Positions 6,184 through 12,840 of a stretch of 43,175 bases of DNA are shown here, in pieces. Both the position numbers and the translations under genes were made by a program. How positions within the stretch are numbered: the first letter of the stretch is position 1; every line of letters begins with the position of its first letter. This DNA comes from a virus. The stretch is taken from the IMG/VR virus record IMGVR_UViG_3300025899_000001, positions 1 through 43,175 of that record; one strand, 5' to 3'. Under the pieces are notes generated by a model. The model had not been told where the DNA came from and ran no database searches. It saw only the letters and a list, made by a program, of their open reading frames with translations.

Positions 6184-6749
6184 TCGTCACCCTGCGTCCG
6201 GTGACTGTGGCGGATCTCGCCGTCGAGCCCCATCCGTCACGGTCCACCGGACTCCACGTCTCCACGATCATCAAAGCGATCTGCAAAGGGCTGGAGCCGG
6301 AACGCTTCGGCGGCGAGATCACCAACTGGACGCCCATCGAGATGGGGTTCACAGTAGAACGAGCGATCGAATCCGCCTGGGCCAGCCGACGCATCGACGT
6401 GTGGCGTCCTGGCGAGATGGAGAAGGACGGCATCGTCGGCAGTCCCGATGGGGTGACGTTCGACAGCGACGGCGCGATCGTGGACGAGATCAAATGTACG
6501 TGGATGAGCAGCAAGGGCTGTCCCGAGGACAAAAAGTTTTGGCACTGGCTCGTCCAGATCAAAGCCTACTGCCACTTGCTCGACACCATCCGCGCCCGCC
6601 TTCATGTCGTGTTCGTGAATGGCAACTATTCGGATCACCGCGAGCCGCAGTATTGCAGTTGGGATCTGCGGTTCCACGGCGGCGAGATCGATGAGAACTG
6701 GATGATGCTCGTGAACCAAGCGGCGGTACTGAGGAGAGAACAGACATGA
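6180..6749 (+). CDS. PD-(D/E)XK nuclease, Cas4/RecB-like, 189 aa
   Basis: The catalytic core is visible: an acidic helix residue near E54-E60, D90 in GSPDG, and E103-x-K105 in VDEIK. A QxxxY motif follows (Q126, Y130), typical of RecB/Cas4-type exonucleases. No four-Cys Fe-S cluster is evident, so it is closer to a plain PD-(D/E)XK exonuclease. It probably resects DNA ends to make ssDNA for recombination with the ATPase at 7234. It starts with GTG overlapping the previous stop (GTGA) and ends overlapping the next gene by 4 bases. Confidence 0.82.
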   Translation: MIVTLRPVTVADLAVEPHPSRSTGLHVSTIIKAICKGLEPERFGGEITNWTPIEMGFTVERAIESAWASRRIDVWRPGEMEKDGIVGSPDGVTFDSDGAIVDEIKCTWMSSKGCPEDKKFWHWLVQIKAYCHLLDTIRARLHVVFVNGNYSDHREPQYCSWDLRFHGGEIDENWMMLVNQAAVLRREQT

Positions 6750-7186
6750 ACAGCAAGCTGGTACTACTCACGTTTCTTGAGGACGGCATCCCGGGCCTGA
6801 CGCCGGGGTACCCGCTGCCGACGCCCCCGGTGGACCCGGGCTTCGGGCAGGGTCGGCCTCCGGTCGATCCCGGGTACGGTCGGCCGAGTGGAGGCCGTCC
6901 CGATCAGGGGCTCCCAGGGTACGGCCGTCCCGACCAGGGACTCCCTGGCTTCAGCGGCCATCCTGACAACGCCCTGCCGGGGGGTGGGTACCCGAGTGGA
7001 CAGCCGGTCCCGCTGCCGCCCGTGACCCCCGACAACACGCTGCCGCCGCACTCGCCGACCCCGACCATCTCACTGCCCGTGGTGCTGACCACGCCGATCG
7101 ATCCCGATCGGTACTTTGAGATGAAGTACTCCGCCGCGTACGGCTGGGTGCTCGTGCCCGTCGAGGACGACGCCGAGCCGAAGTAG
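6746..7186 (+). CDS. Proline/glycine-rich repeat protein, 146 aa
   Basis: Residues 15-85 are an imperfect repeat of Pro, Gly, Arg and Asp: units such as GRPDQGLPGYG and GRPDQGLPGFS occur in tandem. A Pro/Thr-rich stretch follows, then a short ordered tail (about 120-146: YFEMKYSAAYGWVLVPVEDD). No signal peptide is seen. The function is unknown; such repeats act as flexible linkers or scaffolds. It lies between the nuclease and the Sak4-like ATPase and overlaps the nuclease by 4 bases. A ribosome site (GAGGAGAGAA) supports the ATG. Confidence 0.68.
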   Translation: MNSKLVLLTFLEDGIPGLTPGYPLPTPPVDPGFGQGRPPVDPGYGRPSGGRPDQGLPGYGRPDQGLPGFSGHPDNALPGGGYPSGQPVPLPPVTPDNTLPPHSPTPTISLPVVLTTPIDPDRYFEMKYSAAYGWVLVPVEDDAEPK

Positions 7187-7205
7187 CTCACTCGATCGCG
7201 GGAGT

Positions 7206-7221
7206 CGGTACGCAACCTGCT
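7206..7221 (+). promoter_or_regulatory. Sigma-54-like promoter element, CGGTACGCAACCTGCT
   Basis: This is an exact copy of the element at 5300-5315 and 43025-43040. It lies in the 47-bp gap before the ATPase gene at 7234. With the -12 base at the C of GC, transcription would begin about 2 bases before the ATG. The mRNA would then be nearly leaderless, which is an argument for also considering an operator role. Confidence 0.55.
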
Positions 7222-7233
7222 ATCAGCACGGAC

Positions 7234-7965
7234 ATGCCGACTCCCGTGCCCTTCCTGCCTGGATTCACCCGCGCCAACTCCACCGTCAAGCGACGACTCA
7301 TCCTCTCGATCGAAGCGTTAGAGGGCGCAGGGAAAACCCGCTTCACCCTCACGGCCCCGGGCCCGATCGCGTTCATCAATTTTGACTACGGCCTGGAGGG
7401 AGTGATCGAACCCTTCCAGTCGGTGAAGCCGATCTACATCGCGACGGTGAAGCTCAATTTCAACGGGACCAGGGAGCGCATCATCGCCGCCGCCGAGGAG
7501 GAACTCGCCAAGGTCGAGAAGAACTATCAGACCGCGTTGACCCAGGCCCGCACGATCGTGATCGACACGGGCAGTGAGTTGTGGGAGTTGCTCCGGCTCG
7601 CGGCGTTTGGCAAGTTGGAGAAGGTCATGCCGCACCAGTACGCCGAGGTCAACCAGACCATGACGCGACTGATCAAGTTGGCGTACGACAGCGAGGCCAA
7701 CCTGCTGTTGACGCATCGACTGAAAGCGGAGTGGATCAACGACAAGCGCACGGGGGCGTACGAGTTCTCGGGCATGAAGGACATCCCGTTTCTGGTGCAA
7801 GCGCACGCGAGGATGTGGACGGACGGAGAGGGGTACCACCTCAAGGTCGGCAAGTGTCGGCAGAATGCGAGCGTCGTCGGGTTGGAACTGGTGAACGAGA
7901 TGATCACGTTCCCGACGCTGGCGCAGTTCGTGTTTCCCGACAGCGAGCCCAAGGATTGGGAGTGA
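7234..7965 (+). CDS. Sak4-like RecA-fold ATPase (ssDNA annealing/recombination)
   Basis: The 243-residue product has Walker A (LEGAGKT, residues 29-35) and Walker B (TIVIDTGSE) near residue 109. Phage single-domain RecA-like proteins of this kind (Sak4, AAA_24) bind ssDNA and promote strand annealing, usually with an SSB partner and an exonuclease. Here both candidates lie directly upstream (5365, 6180). The start follows a sigma-54-like element by 12 bases without a clear ribosome site. It overlaps the next gene by 4 bases. It could also serve as an origin-melting or ssDNA-handling factor in host-dependent replication. Confidence 0.82.
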   Translation: MPTPVPFLPGFTRANSTVKRRLILSIEALEGAGKTRFTLTAPGPIAFINFDYGLEGVIEPFQSVKPIYIATVKLNFNGTRERIIAAAEEELAKVEKNYQTALTQARTIVIDTGSELWELLRLAAFGKLEKVMPHQYAEVNQTMTRLIKLAYDSEANLLLTHRLKAEWINDKRTGAYEFSGMKDIPFLVQAHARMWTDGEGYHLKVGKCRQNASVVGLELVNEMITFPTLAQFVFPDSEPKDWE

Positions 7966-8339
7966 GGCCCATCGACCCTCCCGAGTGGCCGAGCCTGATC
8001 GACCATCCCGAGTGGCCGCTCCTGCGCCCCGCCGTGTCTGTCGCGAGCACCGGGGATAAGTGGAAGCGACTGGAAGTCAAACGCCCCGACGACATGGGGC
8101 TGCTGCACACGTTCCTCACGCTGATCACACCCTGCGTAGCATGTGGGGACTTCCACTGTCCGGTGCGCCCGCGACACGCGCCCACTAACCTTGGCGATCT
8201 TCGGGAGCATCCGGTCGGCGGGTTGTTCCTCGCGAGTTGCTGTCAGTTACCACGCTGCACGAGAACTAAGCTCGCCCGAAACGAGAAGCGGCTAATCCGC
8301 ACGGCGGTTGAGGCGTGGATCGAGTGGGGTTGCACCTGA
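7962..8339 (+). CDS. Cys/His-rich hypothetical protein, 125 aa
   Basis: The GTG start overlaps the ATPase stop (GTGA). Residues 1-25 carry a repeated WP motif (PPEWPSL, HPEWPLL). Residues 55-75 contain CVACGDFHC, and residues 92-98 CC and C in SCCQLPRC, which together could bind one zinc ion. A basic helical C-terminus follows. No family was recognised. It is translationally linked to both the ATPase and the ERCC4 nuclease, so a role as a DNA-binding accessory factor is plausible. Confidence 0.6.
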   Translation: MRPIDPPEWPSLIDHPEWPLLRPAVSVASTGDKWKRLEVKRPDDMGLLHTFLTLITPCVACGDFHCPVRPRHAPTNLGDLREHPVGGLFLASCCQLPRCTRTKLARNEKRLIRTAVEAWIEWGCT

Positions 8340-9070
8340 TGATTCTGCTCGACCGACGCATCGGAAGCTCGGACCTGTTTGGCCCGCTCCGCACGTTTGG
8401 TCTGCCGGTGGAGTTGACCACCCTGGACTCGGCCGACGTGGCGTGGCTCGGGCGTGGCCCTGGCGAAGTCCCCGTCCCTATCGGCGTCGAGATCAAACGC
8501 ATCGGGGATCTGCTCCAGTCGATCACGAGCGGACGCCTGAGCGGGCATCAACTGCCTAAGCTCGTCCATGAGTATCAACACACATGGCTCCTCATCGAGG
8601 GGCGGTACAGGTCCGGTGACGAGGGCATCCTCGAAACGCAACAGGGGCGCGTGTGGGCGCCGCACTCGCAAGGCCGGAGACCGTGGACGTACCGTGAGGT
8701 CGAAGCGTTCTTGACCACACTGGAGGTGCGAGCCGGGGTCCACGTACGGAGAGCCTGGGATCGATCCGAGACCGCCGCACTCGTCGCGATGTTGTACCAG
8801 TGGTGGACCGCGAAGGGGTACGACGAGCACCGAGCGCATGTGGCGTTGCACTCGCCGATGCTCGACGCGGGGTTGCTCTACAAGCCGAGCCTCGCCAGGA
8901 GAGTCGCCGCAGAACTCCCCGGCATTGGCATCGGGAAGTCGGGTGCCGTCGCCGATCACTTCAAGACGGTGCGGGCCCTGGTCGAGGCGAGCGAAGAGGA
9001 GTGGATGCAGATCGACGGCATCGGGAAAACGCTGGCGAAAAAGATCACCGAGGCATTGGGGGAACGATGA
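8339..9070 (+). CDS. ERCC4-type (XPF/Mus81-like) structure-specific nuclease with HhH motifs
   Basis: The ERCC4 core is clear: GVEIKR (E51, K53) in the place of the classic ERK motif, then DLLQSITSGRLSGHQL and the following strand TWLLIEG. The C-terminus has two helix-hairpin-helix motifs, ELPGIGIGKS near residue 190 and QIDGIGKTLAKKI near residue 228. Enzymes of this group cut branched DNA such as flaps, forks and recombination junctions. The ATG at 8339 overlaps the previous stop by one base (TGATG); a GTG at 8315 would add 8 residues. It completes a recombination set with the nuclease, ATPase and helicase. Confidence 0.88.
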   Translation: MILLDRRIGSSDLFGPLRTFGLPVELTTLDSADVAWLGRGPGEVPVPIGVEIKRIGDLLQSITSGRLSGHQLPKLVHEYQHTWLLIEGRYRSGDEGILETQQGRVWAPHSQGRRPWTYREVEAFLTTLEVRAGVHVRRAWDRSETAALVAMLYQWWTAKGYDEHRAHVALHSPMLDAGLLYKPSLARRVAAELPGIGIGKSGAVADHFKTVRALVEASEEEWMQIDGIGKTLAKKITEALGER

Positions 9071-9153
9071 CGACGACGGGGCTCACCATGCTGCTGATCC
9101 TCCTGGGCATTGTCGCACTCGTATGGGCCGCGCACGAGCCGTCTCGGAAATAG
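9067..9153 (+). CDS. Single-pass membrane micro-protein, 28 aa
   Basis: A 28-residue frame overlaps the nuclease stop (ATGA) and encodes one hydrophobic helix, LTMLLILLGIVALVWAA, with a short charged tail. The overlap and clean transmembrane segment support a real gene. It may be a membrane anchor or lysis accessory; no family is recognised. Confidence 0.5.
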   Translation: MTTTGLTMLLILLGIVALVWAAHEPSRK

Positions 9154-9159
9154 GCCGAT

Positions 9160-9188
9160 TTGACAATCATATGATTCTATGATACTCT
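9160..9188 (+). promoter_or_regulatory. Sigma-70-type promoter with an internal 10-bp palindrome
   Basis: TTGACA (9160-9165) is followed by a 17-base spacer and TACTCT (9183-9188). The spacer contains the perfect palindrome ATCATATGAT (9166-9175), with another ATGAT half-site at 9178-9182. This is an unusually AT-rich patch in a GC-rich genome. A repressor bound there would block polymerase. It would drive the small-gene run starting at 9211. Confidence 0.6.
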
Positions 9189-9210
9189 TATATCTGGAGT
9201 GACGAATCGT

Positions 9211-9417
9211 ATGAGACAGCGAGGCTTGATCAAGACGGAGTATCGAGAGACGAGTGGGTACTGGATCGAACTCATCGACGGATGGGAGAACGGGCTCGAC
9301 CCTGGCACACACGGGATCGTTGAGGACACCAAAGGCGAGGCGTACCGGACATTGAAGTACGCACGGCCCTGCGACTGCGCGGACTGCAAGGCGCGGCTGG
9401 AAGCGAGGGGACAGTAA
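9211..9417 (+). CDS. Small Cys-motif protein, 68 aa
   Basis: The 68-residue product has a basic N-terminus and a compact Cys cluster near the C-terminus, CDCADC. The ATG at 9211 is preferred because CTGGAG lies at ribosome-site distance; a GTG at 9199 would directly abut that site. It follows the sigma-70-type promoter at 9160. The TAATG junction with the next gene suggests coupling. The function is unknown. Confidence 0.65.
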   Translation: MRQRGLIKTEYRETSGYWIELIDGWENGLDPGTHGIVEDTKGEAYRTLKYARPCDCADCKARLEARGQ

Positions 9418-9638
9418 TGGCTGCGGGGATTCTCCAGAAGCCAGGGACTAAACTCGGCGCGTGTAAGACCAAGTGTAAGCATAAGGACTGCGCGAGCCTC
9501 AGAGAGATCGAGGCTAGCCCGTGCGGGATCTGCGACGAGGCGATCGGGTGCCTCCGCAGGTACTACAGTCGCGAGTCGGGTGGGTACGTCCACGCGGATT
9601 GCTTTGAGGACTTCATCGAGCAGCACGGCCATGAGTAA
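9417..9638 (+). CDS. Small zinc-finger-like protein, 73 aa
   Basis: The 73-residue product has eight cysteines: CKTKCKHKDC near residues 16-25, CGICDEAIGC near 36-45, and HADC near 58. The spacing fits two zinc-binding knuckles. Its start overlaps the previous stop by one base and its end overlaps the next gene by 8 bases. It probably contacts nucleic acid or protein, but no family was recognised. Confidence 0.65.
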   Translation: MAAGILQKPGTKLGACKTKCKHKDCASLREIEASPCGICDEAIGCLRRYYSRESGGYVHADCFEDFIEQHGHE

Positions 9639-9945
9639 ACGCGGCTACTCTCGCGCCTTCACCCCGCGCTCGGAGACCTACGGCCGGTACCTCCTCGACA
9701 AGGTACCGGCGACACTCTGGTCCGACGTGCGGGCCAAGTGCAAACGTGAAGGGATCTCGGTGCGCGGGCTGATCCTCTCGCTCCTTAAGGCGTGGCTCGA
9801 CGGTCCTGCCCCGGAGGCGCGAAAGGTACCGAAGCAGTTCACGATGATGGGCCTCAATAAATGCAACGCAGAAAAGGCGTGGCTCGACGGCTTCGACGCT
9901 GCTACGACGCTGGCTCAAGGTGGGGGTAACGCACCCTCCGACTAG
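9631..9945 (+). CDS. Small ribbon-helix-helix-like DNA-binding protein, 104 aa
   Basis: Residues 17-55 resemble a ribbon-helix-helix fold: a strand (RYLLDKVPATLWSDV), a helix (WSDVRAKCKREG) and a second helix (SVRGLILSLLKAWLDG). Such proteins bind operators as dimers. The ATG at 9631 overlaps the previous gene by 8 bases. It is one of two ribbon-helix-helix candidates in the genome (the other is at 40548), so it might regulate the palindrome in the promoter at 9160. Confidence 0.55.
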   Translation: MSKRGYSRAFTPRSETYGRYLLDKVPATLWSDVRAKCKREGISVRGLILSLLKAWLDGPAPEARKVPKQFTMMGLNKCNAEKAWLDGFDAATTLAQGGGNAPSD

Positions 9946-9946
9946 T

Positions 9947-9962
9947 TGGTACACAACCTGCC
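9947..9962 (+). promoter_or_regulatory. Sigma-54-like promoter element, TGGTACACAACCTGCC
   Basis: This variant of the 16-bp element differs at three positions and keeps GG-N10-GC. It begins 2 bases after the upstream stop codon and ends 15 bases before the ATG at 9978. It would drive genes 9978-11842. The predicted transcription start would leave only about 5 leader bases. Confidence 0.5.
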
Positions 9963-9977
9963 TCTCACCCTGGCCGT

Positions 9978-10451
9978 ATGGCTCATGTCCAGGGTGAGGG
10001 ATCGCCCTCAGCGTCCGTCGCGTTCCTGAGCGACATCCCGCCCGACATCCTCACCGCCGCGCTCGCGATCCGTTTCGATCGTAGTGACCTGTTCTGCTCG
10101 CACCTCACCAGCGGCGACGACTGGGAGGAAGTCGAGATGGAACTCAACCTGATCGATCCGTTCACGATCGTCACGGTTGGTGAGACGGCGATGCGACTCG
10201 TGCTGGGCGATCGGGCACTCACCGAGATCCACGGTGAGCCGCTCCGGGTCGGGGACTTCATCGTCATCCCGATTCACGCGCCGAGCCCGCCGCCCTGGCA
10301 CATCCGGTTCGCGTGCGATCTCCAGACGCTGCACGGGTACCTCTACCCGAAGCCGGACCCAGTACTAGTACCTGTCGCCCCTCCAGTGAAGTTGAAGCCG
10401 CGCAAGCCCAGGCCACAAGCTCGTCTGTGGCAGGACGGAGACCTCCCGTGA
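9978..10451 (+). CDS. Uracil-DNA-glycosylase-superfamily-like protein, 157 aa
   Basis: The central part resembles the second half of family 4/5 uracil-DNA glycosylases. VTVGETAMRLVLG matches the conserved VTLGxxAxxALLG strand-helix. VGDFIVIPIHAPSPP sits where the family has a VxPTxHPSxx loop, with A in place of P after H. The N-terminal GxxPG active-site motif and the Fe-S cysteines are not seen, so it may be shortened, inactive or repurposed, for example as a UDG-fold DNA binder. The C-terminus is Pro/Lys-rich. No ribosome site is evident. It overlaps the next gene by 4 bases. Confidence 0.5.
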   Translation: MAHVQGEGSPSASVAFLSDIPPDILTAALAIRFDRSDLFCSHLTSGDDWEEVEMELNLIDPFTIVTVGETAMRLVLGDRALTEIHGEPLRVGDFIVIPIHAPSPPPWHIRFACDLQTLHGYLYPKPDPVLVPVAPPVKLKPRKPRPQARLWQDGDLP

Positions 10452-10789
10452 CGCCCAAGATCGAACAGACCCTGAGCACCATCGTCGGGCTCGCCGAGAA
10501 CCTCCGGCCCAAGGTCGAGGAACGGCAAGCCCTCATCGCGACTCGCGATCTGCTCCTCACGGAGATCGCCACCCTGAGCGACGAGATTGCCTCCACGCTG
10601 GCGATCGCCGACACCAAGACGCTGAGGGTCGGGCCGTACAACCTGACGCTCCAGGAGAACCCTGGGCGGTTGACGCTCGACAAGCACCGGCTCGTGGAGT
10701 TAGGGGTGTCGCCCGAGACGATTCAGGCGGCGACGGTCAGAGGAACTCCGAGCGTGGCCTTGCACGTTCGGGTAGCGGCGGAGGAGTAG
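10448..10789 (+). CDS. Coiled-coil hypothetical protein, 113 aa
   Basis: The GTG start overlaps the previous stop. Residues 1-55 form a likely long helix or coiled coil (Leu/Ala/Glu heptads, as in DLLLTEIATLSDEIAST). Residues 58-113 form a small beta-rich domain (TLRVGPYNLTLQENPGR and VALHVRVAAEE). The family is unknown. Its last codons carry GGAGGAG, which serves as the ribosome site of the following gene. Confidence 0.62.
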   Translation: MTPKIEQTLSTIVGLAENLRPKVEERQALIATRDLLLTEIATLSDEIASTLAIADTKTLRVGPYNLTLQENPGRLTLDKHRLVELGVSPETIQAATVRGTPSVALHVRVAAEE

Positions 10790-10996
10790 GTGTGGGGGAT
10801 CAACTGGCTGTTCCGCGTCTGGTGCCTCGCGAGGAAGCATCCGCTGGTGCTGGAGCACCGCGAGAAGGACTGCGCCTCGTGGGTGTGCCTTCACTGCGGC
10901 GTGGTGCGCGGGGTCACTACCTTCGATCGCCCCCGGCCCAAGGTCCGGTACCCGAGCCCGTCCTCGTCGGACCCGCGCCCCCACCCCCTGACGTAG
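10790..10996 (+). CDS. Small zinc-ribbon-like protein, 68 aa
   Basis: The 68-residue product starts with GTG immediately after the previous stop, with GGAGGAG as ribosome site. It contains C28 and CLHC (residues 33-36) in a short ribbon-like segment, then a Pro/Ser/Arg-rich tail. Only half of a typical four-Cys site is present, so it may pair with a partner. No family is recognised. Confidence 0.5.
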   Translation: MWGINWLFRVWCLARKHPLVLEHREKDCASWVCLHCGVVRGVTTFDRPRPKVRYPSPSSSDPRPHPLT

Positions 10997-10998
10997 CG

Positions 10999-11256
10999 GT
11001 GCCGCCGTGTCGGGAGATCCGGCTGCTCTGCTGCGAAGGGAGTTGCTCGCCCGGGTTGCAGGTGTTCGGAGCCGAAGCGATCAAGCTCGCCCAGGTCGGG
11101 TACTCACGCACAAGTACGAGAGAAGCGGAGAGCGCGGTACTCCGGCACACCCCACACTACTTCGTGCGGGTGAGTAGTCTCGCACACACCTGCTTCCACA
11201 CCTGGGCGTGTGCGGTCTGCGGACACGAGCGGATCTACGGCGCGGAGGAAGCATGA
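10999..11256 (+). CDS. Cys/His-rich small protein, 85 aa
   Basis: The GTG at 10999, two bases after the previous stop, gives 85 residues. Cysteines lie near the N-terminus (CREIRLLCCEGSC), and a C-terminal knuckle reads CFHTWACAVCGHE. A GTG at 10792 in the same frame would overlap the preceding gene completely, so it was not used. The product probably binds zinc. It overlaps the next gene by 4 bases. Confidence 0.52.
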   Translation: MPPCREIRLLCCEGSCSPGLQVFGAEAIKLAQVGYSRTSTREAESAVLRHTPHYFVRVSSLAHTCFHTWACAVCGHERIYGAEEA

Positions 11257-11435
11257 CGGATGCTCAAGCGATTAAGCATCTCCAGCGACGGATCACCGCG
11301 CTAGAGAGAACCCTCGCCACGTTCATCGCGTGGACCGGCAGTGCCGCCAATCATCCGTTGTCGCTCCGAGAGACCAAGCAACTGCTCGACATGATCGGCG
11401 GCGAGGTCGAGCCCGCCGAGAAGGTGATCTCATGA
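11253..11435 (+). CDS. Small helical hypothetical protein, 60 aa
   Basis: The 60-residue product is helical and charged. Residues 5-25 could form a short coiled coil (IKHLQRRITALERTLATF). The ATG at 11253 overlaps the previous stop (ATGA), and GGAGGAAG precedes it. It overlaps the DUF4406-like gene by 4 bases. The function is unknown. Confidence 0.62.
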   Translation: MTDAQAIKHLQRRITALERTLATFIAWTGSAANHPLSLRETKQLLDMIGGEVEPAEKVIS

Positions 11436-11842
11436 TCGTCGTCTACACGGCCGGACCTTACCGGGCGAGCAATGCCTGGGCGATCGAACAGCACATCCGT
11501 GCCGCAGAATTGGCGAGCCTGAAAATCTGGACGCTCGGGGCCGTGCCCATTTGCCCACACACGATGACCCGCCACTTTCAGAATGCCCTCCCCGATGCGA
11601 CGTGGCTCGCGGGGGATCTGGAGTTGGTGAAGCGATGCGATGCGGTGCTGATGCTCGACGGGTGGGAACAGTCGCAGGGGGCGAAGGCCGAGAAGGCGTA
11701 CGCCGACGCGAAAGACATCCCGGTGTTTGAGTCGATGGAACTACTGGCGACGTGGTTGCTGTGGCGGAAGAGCAAGCCAAAGGGAGGGCCCCTGCGAGAA
11801 CAGTGGCCGCTCCCCCTGGTCGGGAATGCGCTGAAGGTCTAG
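11432..11842 (+). CDS. DUF4406 / nucleoside 2-deoxyribosyltransferase-like protein, 136 aa
   Basis: The Rossmann-like pattern is clear: VYTAGPYR at residues 4-11, then RCDAVLMLDGWEQSQGAKAE near residue 70, where DUF4406 and nucleoside deoxyribosyltransferase-like proteins have the CDAvlmLpgWexSxGAxxE signature. A following KDIPVF strand fits. Family members may act on nucleotides, but no substrate is proven. It is the last gene of the rightward arm. Its stop shares the sequence CTAG with the stop of the convergent gene at 11839. Confidence 0.78.
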   Translation: MIVVYTAGPYRASNAWAIEQHIRAAELASLKIWTLGAVPICPHTMTRHFQNALPDATWLAGDLELVKRCDAVLMLDGWEQSQGAKAEKAYADAKDIPVFESMELLATWLLWRKSKPKGGPLREQWPLPLVGNALKV

Positions 11843-12210
11843 ACCGTCGCCTCCCGTGCGGCCGCGTTGTTGGCCTTCCGAGATGCCGCCGACTTCCGCT
11901 GCGCGGCCCGGGTGACGCGCAACATCATCGCCCGCTTTTCCTTCCACAGCTTTTTCATCCGCAGTCCCTGCGCCTTCCGAAACTTCGCCGAGCGAATGTG
12001 GTTGGACTTCTTCGGCGCGTGTCCGTTGCCATTGCCGTTGCCGTTCGCCGCGTGTTGGGCAAACGCTTGCTCCACCACTGAGAGCCGATGATCGTGAACC
12101 TTCTTGGCGATGTCGGGCTCGCCCGTGACGACCGCAATGAGATCCTGAAACTTGCGAGCCATGTCGAGGTGATGGTCTCGCTTCTTGATCAACGTGTCGA
12201 GTAATCGCAT
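11839..12210 (-). CDS. Basic hypothetical protein, 123 aa, last gene of the leftward arm
   Basis: The N-terminal half is helical (RLLDTLIKKRDHHLDMARKF). A Gly-Asn linker (ANGNGNGNGHA) follows near residue 58, then a strongly basic C-terminal half rich in Lys, Arg and Ala (KAQGLRMKKLWKEKRAMM). The basic tail suggests nucleic-acid binding. Its leader has AGGAGACCAGTC directly before the ATG, the same start motif as several early genes. The family is unknown. Confidence 0.62.
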   Translation of the reverse strand: MRLLDTLIKKRDHHLDMARKFQDLIAVVTGEPDIAKKVHDHRLSVVEQAFAQHAANGNGNGNGHAPKKSNHIRSAKFRKAQGLRMKKLWKEKRAMMLRVTRAAQRKSAASRKANNAAAREATV

Positions 12211-12224
12211 GACTGGTCTCCTGA

Positions 12225-12689
12225 TTAGTGAGTGACGGACGCTCGCTCAGACTCTTTCACTTGCCGCGTCGAGCGGAGGCGTCTCCGTTTCCGTTCGCTC
12301 TCCATCGTCCGCGCCTTAGCTTGCTGTTCGCGATGCTTCAAGGTGTCGAACGTGCGGATCGCTTCATCCTTCCCGCGCACGTACCACTTATCGACATCGA
12401 GGCCGATCGCCTGGAAGCAAGCGAGCGCCACGTACAACGTCGTCACCCCGACGCCTTCCAACCCCGCGAGGATGTACGGCGAGGTCTGTCGATAGAGGTC
12501 TTTGGTGTTCTTGACTTTCAGATCGTGCGCGATCTTGGAGAGGATGCGGCACGCCCGAGGTTGAATCACGCCGAGGGTTGCGACTTCCTGGTAGCTCCAG
12601 CGATCGGATCCGATCACTAAGAGGGGGAAGGCTTTCGCGTCGGTGAACCGCGAATAGAAATGGGAACCGACGTAGCGGGCAAATTCCAT
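12225..12689 (-). CDS. Helix-hairpin-helix-like DNA-binding protein, 154 aa
   Basis: The middle of the protein (residues 70-105) reads like a helix-hairpin-helix (SPYILAGLEGVGVTTLYVAL). The C-terminus (115-154) is highly basic (MESERKRRRLRSTRQVK). Residues 25-60 are helical (SYQEVATLGVIQPRACRIL). The start at 12689 was chosen for GAAAGGG plus the CCAGTC leader; the longer frame from 12767 has neither. It lies after the methyltransferase and before the convergent end, so it may be a late DNA-binding or regulatory protein. Confidence 0.58.
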   Translation of the reverse strand: MEFARYVGSHFYSRFTDAKAFPLLVIGSDRWSYQEVATLGVIQPRACRILSKIAHDLKVKNTKDLYRQTSPYILAGLEGVGVTTLYVALACFQAIGLDVDKWYVRGKDEAIRTFDTLKHREQQAKARTMESERKRRRLRSTRQVKESERASVTH

Positions 12690-12823
12690 AGTGACTGGAC
12701 CCTTTCGGAGCCGGGGACGCTCCTGAATATCCCCGAAGGCCAACGGGAGCCGTAGCCTTGATAACAAATCCCATTAAGAAAGGCCAGCCAAAAGCGGCCG
12801 ACCCTGGGGAAGTAGTGCAAAAG

Positions 12824-12840
12824 AGGGTACTAGGTACCCT
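12824..12840. promoter_or_regulatory. Inverted repeat AGGGTAC-TAG-GTACCCT
   Basis: A perfect 7-bp inverted repeat with a 3-base spacer directly abuts the methyltransferase stop codon, 135 bases upstream of the gene at 12689. Its spacing fits a dimeric repressor site. It could also block read-through, although no T run follows. Confidence 0.4.
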
